Below, piece by piece: positions 1 through 7,496 of a DNA stretch of 7,496 bases; position 1 is the first letter of the stretch; every line of letters starts with the position of its first letter. A model generated the notes under the pieces. The model had not been told where the DNA came from, made no database searches, and was given only the letters and a program-made list of their open reading frames with translations. A program made the translations under genes and the position numbers. Origin of the DNA: an uncultured Alphaproteobacteria bacterium (GTDB lineage Bacteria; Pseudomonadota; Alphaproteobacteria; Reyranellales; Reyranellaceae); NCBI GenBank assembly GCA_903929895.1, contig CAIYWM010000488.1, forward strand, positions 1 to 7,496, read 5' to 3'.

Positions 1-609
1 ATAGCCCAGCACGACGACGTCACCGGGACGGATGCGGTCCCTGATCCGATCCATCGTGACCAGGGCGTTGGCCCAGGAATATCCGGCGAGCGCGTGCAGT
101 TCGACGGCCGAGTCGGGAAAGGCCGTCTGCAGCAGGAAGGCGAAGGTCTGCTCGTCGTTCACGCCGTCGCCGAATACGTAGGAATCGCCCAGCACGAAGA
201 TCCGTCGCGCAGCCGTGGCCGCCGATGAACCGCTGAAGCGCATGCCGTCCGCCTTGATCGTCACGATCGCGTCGAGATGCTCGGGCTTGCCCTGCCGCAG
301 TCCGCTATAGCGGAACACGTATCGCCCGGGATTGGCCCGATACCCCTGCTCCGGATCCTCGGCGAAGAAGCCTGCCGGCTGACGCGTCATGCGCCGGTAG
401 GTCGCCGGGTCCGGAAACGATCCGGGGAACAGCCAGCTCAGCCCCGTTCGTACCGCCAGAAACGTCGCAGGCTCCGAGGGCGGTCCGGGCAGGTTCGCGA
501 TCCTGTCCTTGTGGACGGCGTAGAGAAACGCCGAGGACGCAATTTCCAGAGCGACCCCGACGATCAGCGCCAGGATCACGTAGAAGACCGCCTTCTTCGG
601 AGCGCTCAC
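1..609 (-). CDS. SGNH/GDSL hydrolase family protein, N-terminally membrane-anchored (3' part missing)
   Basis: The first 203 codons are present and the C-terminus lies beyond base 1. The start is GTG at 609-607: an in-frame TGA (the stop of the upstream dehydrogenase, 624-622) is only 12 nt away, no other start lies between, and a purine-rich GAGGCGGG precedes it. Residues about 7-32 are a hydrophobic segment (AVFYVILALIVGVALEI and on), so the protein is probably anchored in the inner membrane with the hydrolase domain outside. Residues 84-127 resemble the DPxxGYRxNPG...TIxxDGxR stretch that often precedes SGNH domains. The nucleophile block is FVLGDSYVFGDGVN, with Ser143 in GDS at 141-143; block II Gly is probably G176 in ALAGYSW. 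The GxND and DxxH blocks would lie outside the window. In this family the enzymes are esterases or acyl/acetyl transferases acting on lipids or glycans; the substrate cannot be inferred. It is probably the last gene seen of an operon with the two dehydrogenases. Confidence 0.85.
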   Translation of the reverse strand, partial: MSAPKKAVFYVILALIVGVALEIASSAFLYAVHKDRIANLPGPPSEPATFLAVRTGLSWLFPGSFPDPATYRRMTRQPAGFFAEDPEQGYRANPGRYVFRYSGLRQGKPEHLDAIVTIKADGMRFSGSSAATAARRIFVLGDSYVFGDGVNDEQTFAFLLQTAFPDSAVELHALAGYSWANALVTMDRIRDRIRPGDVVVLGY

Positions 610-621
610 GCGATGCCCGCC

Positions 622-1836
<1,215 letters not shown>

Positions 1837-1842
1837 GGTTTC

Positions 1843-1848
1843 TCTCCT
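1843..1848 (-). promoter_or_regulatory. Shine-Dalgarno of acyl-CoA dehydrogenase paralog 1
   Basis: On the minus strand AGGAGA lies 6 nt before the ATG at 1836. It fixes the start and argues against the longer reading from 1872. Its first base is shared with the end of the intercistronic inverted repeat, so folding of the repeat in mRNA could affect ribosome access. Confidence 0.75.
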
Positions 1849-1953
1849 GACCCCTCCGCCCCTTCGGGGCACCTCCCCATTTGAATGGGGAGGCGGGGAA
1901 ACTTCATTGCCTCCCCATTCAAATGGGGAGGTGGCGCGTGAGCGACGGAGGGG

Positions 1954-1956
<3 letters not shown>
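1848..1956. repeat. Intercistronic 109-bp compound inverted repeat (REP/RPE-like palindromic element)
   Basis: The outer ends are perfect 11-bp inverted repeats, TGACCCCTCCG (1848-1858) and CGGAGGGGTCA (1946-1956). Inside are two 25-bp units in opposite orientation (1870-1894 and 1909-1933) that are exact reverse complements. Each unit is itself a hairpin: CCTCCCCATT and AATGGGGAGG arms around a 2-nt centre (1872-1893 and 1910-1931). A small CCCC-TTC-GGGG hairpin sits at 1859-1869. The DNA can form either two local hairpins or one long cruciform. The element fills nearly all the gap between the two dehydrogenase genes; its right end is the TGA stop of the upstream gene and its left end touches the Shine-Dalgarno of the downstream gene. 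CCCTCC...CACCTCCCC-type palindromes are, to my recollection, common dispersed repeats in alphaproteobacteria, so a non-autonomous REP/RPE-like or MITE-like element is the best reading. It is also transcribed and may stabilise or attenuate the dicistronic mRNA. Confidence 0.85.
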
Positions 1957-3165
<1,209 letters not shown>

Positions 3166-3195
3166 TGGGGGCTCCTTTTAGGGGATGGAAGGTAC

Positions 3196-3214
3196 CGCGC
3201 CGGGTTCCGGCGCG
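3196..3214. promoter_or_regulatory. Perfect inverted repeat in the divergent intergenic region (possible operator)
   Basis: CGCGCCGG (3196-3203) and CCGGCGCG (3207-3214) are exact inverted arms around GTT. The stem is all G/C and no T-run follows on either strand, so a terminator is unlikely; a regulator binding site or a 5'-UTR hairpin fits the position between two divergent genes. A chance GC-rich palindrome cannot be excluded. Confidence 0.4.
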
Positions 3215-3255
3215 TAAAGCGTGCGATACACTGTTCCGCAACGCGTACAGCCCCC

Positions 3256-3261
3256 AGGAAG
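3256..3261 (+). promoter_or_regulatory. Shine-Dalgarno fixing the FAD oxidoreductase start
   Basis: AGGAAG ends 3 nt before the ATG at 3265. The reading frame is open further upstream, back into the antisense of the dehydrogenase gene, so this site together with the position of the FAD-binding motif decides the start. Confidence 0.6.
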
Positions 3262-3264
3262 CCG

Positions 3265-4593
3265 ATGTCCCCACCCGTCCAGCCCGTCGTCAGCGATGAG
3301 AAACTCCCGCCCGCCGCCGAAATCGTGGTCATCGGCGCCGGCATCGCGGGAAGCACCGCCGCCTACTGGCTGGCGAAACGGGGACACCAGGTCGCGCTGA
3401 TTGAGAAGGGTGTGATCGGTGGCGAGCAGACCAGCCGGAACTGGGGCTGGTGCCGCCAGCAGCATCGCGACCTGCGTGAACTGCCGCTCGCCATGAAGAG
3501 CCTGGAGATCTGGGGCGAGCTTTCCCGCGAGCTGGGTGCCGAGACCGGCTTTCGTCGCACCGGCCTCACCTATGTCACCGACCGCCCGGCCGATTTCGCG
3601 CAGTGGGAGGAATGGACCCTTAAGGCCCGAGAGTACCAGATGCACAGCCGGGTGCTGAGCGCCGCCGAGGCGAAGGAACTGACGCCCGGCAGTACAGGCC
3701 AGTGGATCGGCGGCGTCCATTCGCCGACGGATGGGCGCGCCGAGCCATCCCTCGCCGGCCCGGCCCTCGCCGAGGGGGCCCGCAAGCACGGCGCCACGCT
3801 TCATCAGAACTGCGCCGCGCGCGGCCTCGACATCGAAGGCGGCAAGGTTGCGGGCGTCATCACGGAACACGGTATCATCCGCACCCGCACCGTCCTGCTG
3901 GCCGGTGGCGCCTGGAGCTCCCTCTTCTGCCGCCGCCACGACCTGCGGCTGGCCCAGGCCAGCGTGCGCTCGACCTCCTTCGCCACGGTGGCGGCGCCCG
4001 AGGTGACCGGCGGCGGCCTGTCGATGCCCGATGTCACGATCCGCCGCCGCCTCGACGGTGGTTACACGGTGGGATTGGGCGGACGCGGTCTGGTCGAACT
4101 GTCGCCGCAGGGTCTGCTCTACGCCCGGCAGTTCTGGCCGACCTTCGTGAAACGCCGCGCCGGTCTCACCTTCGGCATCGGGCGCTCGTTCCTCGAAGGA
4201 CCGGAATCCTTCGCCAACTGGTCGTTCGATCTGGAATCGCCCTTCGAGCGGCAGCGCACGCTCGATCCCTCCGCCGATCCGGTGCTGCTCGAGCGCGGCC
4301 TCACGCGGCTCGCCGACCACTATCCGGCACTGAAGGGGCTGAAGGTGGCACATGCCTGGGGCGGCCTGATCGACTCGACACCCGACGGCATCCCGGTCAT
4401 CTCCGCCGTCGATCCCCTGCCCGGCCTCTTCCTCTCGACCGGCTATACCGGCCACGGCTTCGGCATCGGTCCCGGCGCGGGCCGGCTGGCCGCCGACCTC
4501 ATCGCCGGCGACCCGCCGATCGTCGATCCCACGCCGTTCCGCTACAGCCGCATGATCGACGGCACCGACCTCGGTGCGCCGGGGATGATGTAG
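3265..4593 (+). CDS. FAD-dependent oxidoreductase, DAO/DadA-like family
   Basis: A 442-residue flavoprotein of the D-amino-acid-oxidase superfamily, which oxidises the C-N bond of amino acids or secondary/primary amines using FAD. The Rossmann dinucleotide motif is VVIGAGIAGSTAAYWLAKRG at residues 21-40 (GAGIAG 24-29), and Glu47 at the end of the second strand is the expected ribose contact. A second FAD-binding stretch, LLAGGAWS, is at 211-218. The C-terminal GYTGHGFGIGPGAG (393-406) is the usual FAD/substrate-closing motif, preceded by the conserved DSTPDGIPVIS (370-380). The QTSRNWGWCRQQ block (55-66) resembles the subgroup containing gamma-glutamylputrescine oxidase-like proteins. No signal peptide or membrane segment is visible, so it is probably cytoplasmic. 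It stands alone on its strand, divergent from the dehydrogenases and convergent with the glutathione transferase. The exact substrate is not determinable; D-amino acids, sarcosine-like amines and polyamine conjugates are alternatives. Confidence 0.92.
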   Translation: MSPPVQPVVSDEKLPPAAEIVVIGAGIAGSTAAYWLAKRGHQVALIEKGVIGGEQTSRNWGWCRQQHRDLRELPLAMKSLEIWGELSRELGAETGFRRTGLTYVTDRPADFAQWEEWTLKAREYQMHSRVLSAAEAKELTPGSTGQWIGGVHSPTDGRAEPSLAGPALAEGARKHGATLHQNCAARGLDIEGGKVAGVITEHGIIRTRTVLLAGGAWSSLFCRRHDLRLAQASVRSTSFATVAAPEVTGGGLSMPDVTIRRRLDGGYTVGLGGRGLVELSPQGLLYARQFWPTFVKRRAGLTFGIGRSFLEGPESFANWSFDLESPFERQRTLDPSADPVLLERGLTRLADHYPALKGLKVAHAWGGLIDSTPDGIPVISAVDPLPGLFLSTGYTGHGFGIGPGAGRLAADLIAGDPPIVDPTPFRYSRMIDGTDLGAPGMM

Positions 4594-4607
4594 CCGCGCT
4601 TGCGGCT
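4592..4607. terminator. Possible bidirectional terminator hairpin between convergent genes
   Basis: AGCCGC (4592-4597) and GCGGCT (4602-4607) form a perfect 6-bp stem with a GCTT loop. It covers the end of the oxidoreductase stop codon and the last stop base of the glutathione transferase on the opposite strand. No T-tract follows on either side, so intrinsic termination would be weak. The call rests mostly on its position between convergent genes only 13 nt apart. Confidence 0.35.
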
Positions 4608-5281
4608 CAGGCGACCTTCTTGCCCAGATGCGGGAACATCGCGAGCTTGGCCGCCTCGTCCATCTCGGCCTTGAACGTGTGCTTGTCCTTCAGGGCCAGC
4701 GCACGGGCCGCTGCGGGCCGCGCGTTGATTTCGGCGAGGTGACGCTGGATGTTTGGGAATTGCTTCGGCGCCTCGGCCCCGAGCACGAACGGGATCAGCC
4801 GCGACCAGCCCCATACCGCCATGTCGACGATGCTGTAGGTGTCGCCGCACATGTAAGGGTGCTTGCCGAGCCGCGCCTCGAGGATGCCCCAGTGGCGCTG
4901 TGCCTCGAACGTGTAGCGGTTGACGGCATATTCCTTGGGCTCCGGCGCGAAATTGCGGAAGTGAACCGCCTGGCCGGAGTACGGGCCGATGCCCGAGGCC
5001 ACGAACATCAGCCAGGACAGCATTTCGCCCCGCTTGGGAGGCGTGAACTTGCCCGTCTTCTCCGCGAGGTAGAGCAGGATCGCGTTGCTGTCGAACACCG
5101 TCTCATCGCCGTCGACAATGGCCGGGACCTTGGCGTTGGGATTGATCGCCAGGTATTCCGGCGAATGCTGCTCGCCCTTGCGCGTATCCACCGGCACCAG
5201 TTCGTAGGGCAGGCCCATCTCTTCGAGGCAGAGCGCCACCTTCATCGGGTTCGGCGCCATGTTGTAGTAGAACTTGATCAT
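4607..5281 (-). CDS. Glutathione S-transferase family protein (Nu-class/YfcG-like)
   Basis: A 224-residue cytosolic-type GST, full length. The thioredoxin-fold domain covers about residues 1-78: after the first strand comes Asn11, aligned with the Asn11 used by E. coli YfcG in place of the Tyr/Ser/Cys of other classes; NPNAKVPAIVD (48-58) supplies the cis-Pro53 backbone contact to glutathione; DSNAILLYLAEKTGKF (64-79) holds the gamma-glutamyl-binding Ser65. The all-helical C-terminal domain contains CGDTYSIVDMAVWGW (145-159), the usual N-capping/DM motif. In the family this means GSH-dependent conjugation or disulfide-bond reductase activity. The ATG at 5281 is preferred because GGAG lies 6 nt upstream; an upstream ATG at 5323 would overlap the end of the preceding gene. 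It lies 38 nt downstream of the Bug receptor gene and is probably co-transcribed with it, suggesting but not proving a link to detoxification of an imported compound. Confidence 0.93.
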   Translation of the reverse strand: MIKFYYNMAPNPMKVALCLEEMGLPYELVPVDTRKGEQHSPEYLAINPNAKVPAIVDGDETVFDSNAILLYLAEKTGKFTPPKRGEMLSWLMFVASGIGPYSGQAVHFRNFAPEPKEYAVNRYTFEAQRHWGILEARLGKHPYMCGDTYSIVDMAVWGWSRLIPFVLGAEAPKQFPNIQRHLAEINARPAAARALALKDKHTFKAEMDEAAKLAMFPHLGKKVA

Positions 5282-5319
5282 CACATTCTCCGTTACTCGG
5301 CACTCTCTACCACGGATCG

Positions 5320-6288
5320 TCACTCCGCCTTGGCGCCCGATTGCTTGATGATGGGATCCCAGAAGGCCATCTGATCGTCGTAGAATTTCTTGGCCTGCTC
5401 GGGCGTCGATTGGACCAGCTCGATGGCAAGTTCGTCGGCCTTCTTCACCATGTCGGGCTGCTTGAGCGCCTGGTTGAAGGCGGCGTTCAGCCTGTCGATG
5501 ATCGGCCGCGGCGTCTTGGCCGGCGCATAGGCCGCGTACCAGGTGTTGATGGCGTAATCGAAGCCCGCGGACTCCTTGATCGTCGGCACGTCGGGAAGCT
5601 GCTTCAGCCGCTGGTCGGCGGCGACGCCGAGCACGCGCACCTTGCCGCCGTCGATGAAGCCCTTGCTCGATTGCAGCGTGTCGATCTGGAAACCGTGCCG
5701 GCCGGCGATCATGTCGACCATGCCGGGCGCCGAGCCTCGATAAGGCACGTGTAGCGCATCACCGCCGGCGCGGGTGGCGAACAGGTAGCTGGCGAGATGG
5801 ATCATCCCGCCATTGCCCGACGAGGCGTAGGAATACTTGCCCGGATCCTTGCGCAGCATGCCGACGAGTTCCGGCGTCGTCTTCGCGCCGTCCATCGGCG
5901 CCAGCAGGATCAGCGGCACACTGGCGACATAGGCGATGGCGGCGAGCCCGTTCACCGGATCGTAGCCCAGCGCTTTGCCGTAGAGCGCCGGCGCCATCGC
6001 CATGGTCGAGGCGCTGAACAGGATCGTGTAGCCGTCCGGCTTGGCGTCGGCGACCATGGCGGTGCCGATATTCCCGGTCGCGCCGGGCTTGTTCTCGACC
6101 ACCACTTGCTGGCCGAGGATCTCGGAGACCCGGGGCGCCAGCAGGCGGCCCACGACATCGGTCGGTCCGCCAGCGGCGAAGGCGATGATCATGCGGATCG
6201 GCTTGTCGGGATAGGTCTGCGCGGCGGCAGGCGTTGCCAAGACCGTCGCTGCGAGCGCCGCGAGCGCGCCCCGTCGTGTGAACGTCAT
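5320..6288 (-). CDS. Bug-family (TctC-like) tripartite tricarboxylate transporter substrate-binding protein
   Basis: A 322-residue periplasmic receptor, the normal family length. The N-terminus MTFTRRGALAALAATVLATP is a signal peptide with a paired arginine at 5-6 and a likely AxA cleavage around residues 23-24. The mature protein opens with the family hallmark YPDKPIRMIIAFAAGGPTD (26-44); Asp44 is near the ligand carboxylate loop. GQQVVVENKPGATGNIGT (59-76), PDGYTILFS (84-92) and HVPYRGSAPGMVDMIAG (180-196) follow, all typical of Bug proteins. These bind small carboxylates, amides or aromatic acids for TctAB-type importers or for sensing. No TctA or TctB membrane gene lies in the window, so this is an orphan receptor, a common situation in Bug-rich proteobacteria. 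The ATG at 6288 follows a purine-rich GGGGGA. It heads the pair with the GST gene and diverges from the EthD gene. Confidence 0.94.
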   Translation of the reverse strand: MTFTRRGALAALAATVLATPAAAQTYPDKPIRMIIAFAAGGPTDVVGRLLAPRVSEILGQQVVVENKPGATGNIGTAMVADAKPDGYTILFSASTMAMAPALYGKALGYDPVNGLAAIAYVASVPLILLAPMDGAKTTPELVGMLRKDPGKYSYASSGNGGMIHLASYLFATRAGGDALHVPYRGSAPGMVDMIAGRHGFQIDTLQSSKGFIDGGKVRVLGVAADQRLKQLPDVPTIKESAGFDYAINTWYAAYAPAKTPRPIIDRLNAAFNQALKQPDMVKKADELAIELVQSTPEQAKKFYDDQMAFWDPIIKQSGAKAE

Positions 6289-6318
6289 CGTTTCCCCCTT
6301 GTTCGACTTTTGCAGCCG

Positions 6319-6346
6319 AGTTTAAGGCGATGCAGGCGGCATGCAA
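6319..6346 (-). promoter_or_regulatory. Candidate sigma70-like promoter of the Bug receptor gene
   Basis: On the minus strand TTGCAT (6346-6341) and TAAACT (6324-6319) are 16 nt apart. The -10 matches consensus at 4 of 6 positions and the -35 at 3 of 6. Transcription would start about 24 nt before the ATG at 6288. The position is sensible but the match is modest. Confidence 0.35.
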
Positions 6347-6391
6347 TGGAGGCCGGTCGCGTGGCGAACCTCACGAAGGCGCGAGGGACGA

Positions 6392-6421
6392 TTGACTGTA
6401 ACCCGCTTGCGTTAGTCAGAT
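6392..6421 (+). promoter_or_regulatory. Candidate promoter/operator of the EthD-family gene
   Basis: TTGACT at 6392-6397 is a good -35 box; 18 nt on, TCAGAT (6416-6421) is only a poor -10 match. The same stretch contains an imperfect dyad: TGAC-TG-TAAC (6393-6402) against GTTAGTCA (6411-6418), paired apart from a 2-nt bulge. A dyad across a promoter spacer is a usual place for a repressor to bind, but the element is short. Confidence 0.3.
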
Positions 6422-6433
6422 GCCGCCACTCTC

Positions 6434-6440
6434 AGGGGAG
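6434..6440 (+). promoter_or_regulatory. Shine-Dalgarno fixing the EthD-family start
   Basis: AGGGGAG lies 7 nt before the ATG at 6448. The frame is open far upstream, into the antisense of the Bug gene, so this site is what decides the start and makes the product 102 residues rather than a much longer shadow protein. Confidence 0.75.
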
Positions 6441-6447
6441 AAAGCCA

Positions 6448-6756
6448 ATGGCAAAGCTCGTCGTTCTCTACAACAAGCCCGCCGATGCGGCGGCCTTCGA
6501 TGCCCACTATTTCAACAAGCACGTCCCGCTGGCCAAGACGATCCCGGGCCTCCGTTCCTACGAGGTCAACGATGGTCCGATCGGCACACCGCAAGGCCCC
6601 GCTCCGTATCACCTGGTGGCCATCCTGACGTTCGATTCGATGGCGGCGATCGGAGCGGCGTTCGCCTCGAAGGAAGGCCAGGCGACGGCTGGCGACCTCG
6701 GGAACTTCGCCCAGGCCGGCGCCCAACTGCTGATGCTCGAGACCCGGGAAATCTAG
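6448..6756 (+). CDS. EthD family protein (dimeric alpha/beta-barrel fold)
   Basis: A small protein of 102 residues, the typical length for EthD-like ferredoxin-fold proteins. It begins with a beta strand, KLVVLYNKP (3-11), then the family motif FDAHYFNKHVPLAKTIPGL (17-35), where His20/Tyr21/His25 and the HVPL turn are characteristic. A second half has VAILTFDSMAAIGAAF (57-72) and a strand LLMLETREI at the end. No signal peptide or membrane segment is seen. EthD was first described beside the ETBE-degrading P450 system in Rhodococcus; related domains occur in polyketide tailoring enzymes and in many uncharacterised stress or catabolic proteins, so the biochemical role here is open. It diverges from the Bug receptor across 159 nt and is followed after 85 nt by the amidase on the same strand, possibly co-transcribed. 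Confidence 0.9.
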   Translation: MAKLVVLYNKPADAAAFDAHYFNKHVPLAKTIPGLRSYEVNDGPIGTPQGPAPYHLVAILTFDSMAAIGAAFASKEGQATAGDLGNFAQAGAQLLMLETREI

Positions 6757-6802
6757 CCGCCGGGTGGCGACGCCAGACATTTGCATCATGTAAAGATGCG
6801 CG

Positions 6803-6822
6803 CGCCGCCCATCTTGGCGGCG
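6803..6822 (+). terminator. GC-rich hairpin between the EthD and amidase genes
   Basis: CGCCGCC (6803-6809) and GGCGGCG (6816-6822) are exact inverted arms with a 6-nt loop. No U-tract follows, so it may be a weak or Rho-assisted terminator for the EthD gene, or simply a leader hairpin ahead of the amidase start. A second small dyad, GCATC...GATGC, lies just upstream at 6783-6799. Confidence 0.3.
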
Positions 6823-6830
6823 GAAACCAC

Positions 6831-6836
6831 AGGTGA
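6831..6836 (+). promoter_or_regulatory. Shine-Dalgarno selecting the amidase GTG start
   Basis: AGGTGA ends 5 nt before GTG at 6842. Another in-frame GTG at 6833 would fall inside this site and has only a weaker GGCGG upstream, so 6842 is preferred. Confidence 0.6.
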
Positions 6837-6841
6837 TTGCC

Positions 6842-7496
6842 GTGACCGACCCCACCAAGGGTGCCCAGCCGCCGGGCGATGGCGGCCTCAAGCGCCGCGA
6901 CCTGGCCATGATGCCGGCCGTGCTGGGCGTGGTGGGTTCAGCTACGGCTTCGGCCCAGTCGGCGATCGCCGTCGACAATGCCTCGCTGTCGGACCTGCAG
7001 GAGGCCTTGGCGCAGGGCCGCGTCACATCGAGCGAGCTGACCCGGGACTATCTGGCCCGGATCGAAGCCTACGACCGACAGGGACCGGGGCTGAACTCCG
7101 TGCGAGTGACCAATCCCGACGCCCTGTCGATCGCCGCCGACCTCGACGCCGTGAAGCCGTCGACGAGCCAGCCGCTGGCCGGCCTGCCGATCCTGGTGAA
7201 GGACAATATCGCCACCGGCGACAGGCAGCCCACGACCGCGGGCTCGCTGGCCCTCGACGGCGCCCACGCCAAGGACGACGCACCCGTTATCAAGAGGCTG
7301 CGCGAGGCCGGCGCGGTAATCCTGGGCAAGGCGAACCTCACCGAGTTCGCCAACATCCTCGCGGTCGGCATGCCGTCGGGCTACAGCTCGATCGCCGGCT
7401 ATGTGCTGAACCCCTACTCGCCCAAGCTGATGGCCAATGGCGCCCCGGTCGTCTTGCCCGGCGGCTCCAGCGCCGGCTCGGCGGTCGCCGTCGCGG
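6842..7496 (+). CDS. Amidase-signature family enzyme, probably exported (3' part missing)
   Basis: 218 codons are present and the gene runs off the window end. GTG at 6842 is the start, chosen by the AGGTGA 5 nt upstream. Residues 17-39 (LKRRDLAMMPAVLGVVGSAT then ASAQ) look like a twin-arginine-type signal with AxA cleavage near 36-39, so the enzyme probably works in the periplasm. The amidase domain follows: SLSDLQEALAQGRVTSSELT (48-67), the LAGLPILVKDNI block (112-123) with catalytic Lys120, LGKANLTEFAN (161-171), and GGSSAGSAVAVA (207-218) containing the cis-Ser209 of the Ser-cisSer-Lys triad. The nucleophilic Ser should lie about 24 residues further on, outside the window. The family hydrolyses amides, including peptide C-terminal amides, nitrile-derived amides and aryl amides; which one cannot be said. 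The segment PYSPKLMANGAPVVLPGGSS (191-210) has extra residues relative to the compact NPY...GGSSGG of many members. Confidence 0.9.
   Translation, partial: MTDPTKGAQPPGDGGLKRRDLAMMPAVLGVVGSATASAQSAIAVDNASLSDLQEALAQGRVTSSELTRDYLARIEAYDRQGPGLNSVRVTNPDALSIAADLDAVKPSTSQPLAGLPILVKDNIATGDRQPTTAGSLALDGAHAKDDAPVIKRLREAGAVILGKANLTEFANILAVGMPSGYSSIAGYVLNPYSPKLMANGAPVVLPGGSSAGSAVAVA

Larger units (their letters stand above)
3166..3264. promoter_or_regulatory. Divergent intergenic region between acyl-CoA dehydrogenase and FAD oxidoreductase genes
   Basis: This 99-nt stretch must hold the promoters of both outward-facing transcripts. Its clearest element is the hairpin at 3196-3214. A weak -10-like TACACT at 3227-3232 faces the plus-strand gene, with no convincing -35. 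I see no clear minus-strand promoter. Assignment as a promoter region rests on gene orientation. Confidence 0.5.

Noticed and set aside
1837..1872. N-terminal extension of acyl-CoA dehydrogenase paralog 1 to an ATG at 1872
   Set aside because: The extra residues are encoded by the intergenic palindrome, and the ATG at 1836 has a proper Shine-Dalgarno and aligns with the paralog.
1870..1933. Two repeats with a short spacer considered as a minimal CRISPR array
   Set aside because: The two units are inverted, not direct, each is self-palindromic, the spacer is only 14 nt, and no cas genes are near.
3178..4455. 425-codon minus-strand open frame opposite the FAD oxidoreductase
   Set aside because: No family similarity is recognisable; the plus-strand frame has all DAO motifs.
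3702..4742. 346-codon plus-strand frame overlapping the oxidoreductase and GST genes
   Set aside because: Arg-rich out-of-frame shadow crossing two convergent genes with clear motifs.
4628..5374. 248-codon plus-strand frame opposite the GST gene
   Set aside because: Shadow of the GST gene; rich in His/Arg/Asp with no domain.
5797..6447. Long upstream extension of the EthD reading frame
   Set aside because: It is antisense to the Bug receptor gene and the intergenic region; the 102-residue protein from 6448 has the right family length and a strong Shine-Dalgarno.

Overview
The window is high-GC and densely packed. Its gene content (FadE-type acyl-CoA dehydrogenases, a Bug/TctC-type solute receptor, a Nu-class-like glutathione transferase and an EthD-fold protein) points to a free-living alphaproteobacterium, perhaps a Reyranella-like or Bradyrhizobium-like soil or freshwater organism. 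That placement rests on gene flavour and the style of an intergenic repeat, not on a marker gene. There are no RNA genes, integrases, transposases or CRISPR arrays. I do not see a new multi-gene system; this is mostly ordinary catabolic and accessory chromosome.

Left block (1-3165, minus strand): two tandem acyl-CoA dehydrogenase paralogs (1954-3165, then 622-1836) are followed 12 nt downstream by a membrane-anchored SGNH/GDSL hydrolase with a GTG start (609 to beyond base 1). The three probably form one operon transcribed right to left. The 117-nt gap between the paralogs is almost filled by a 109-bp inverted repeat (1848-1956). It ends on the stop codon of the first gene and abuts the Shine-Dalgarno sequence of the second. 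Both dehydrogenases have Gly where MCAD-type enzymes carry the catalytic Glu, and both keep a Glu in a FERGG motif where isovaleryl-CoA dehydrogenase has its base.

Middle (3166-4609): a 99-nt divergent intergenic region holding a perfect 8-bp-arm hairpin separates the dehydrogenases from a plus-strand FAD-dependent oxidoreductase of the DAO/DadA type (3265-4593). That gene converges on the next block, with a small hairpin covering the end of one stop codon and the start of the other.

Right block (4607-7496): a minus-strand pair, Bug-type periplasmic receptor (5320-6288) then glutathione S-transferase (4607-5281), 38 nt apart and probably co-transcribed. Diverging from it across 159 nt is a small EthD-family protein (6448-6756). 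After 85 nt comes an amidase-signature enzyme with an N-terminal twin-arginine-like export signal (GTG start at 6842), cut by the window end before its nucleophilic serine.

The genes fit uptake and breakdown of acyl, amine or amide compounds, but no single pathway can be reconstructed here. Two real genes (SGNH hydrolase and amidase) start with GTG and run off the edges, so a simple ATG-based ORF search would miss them.
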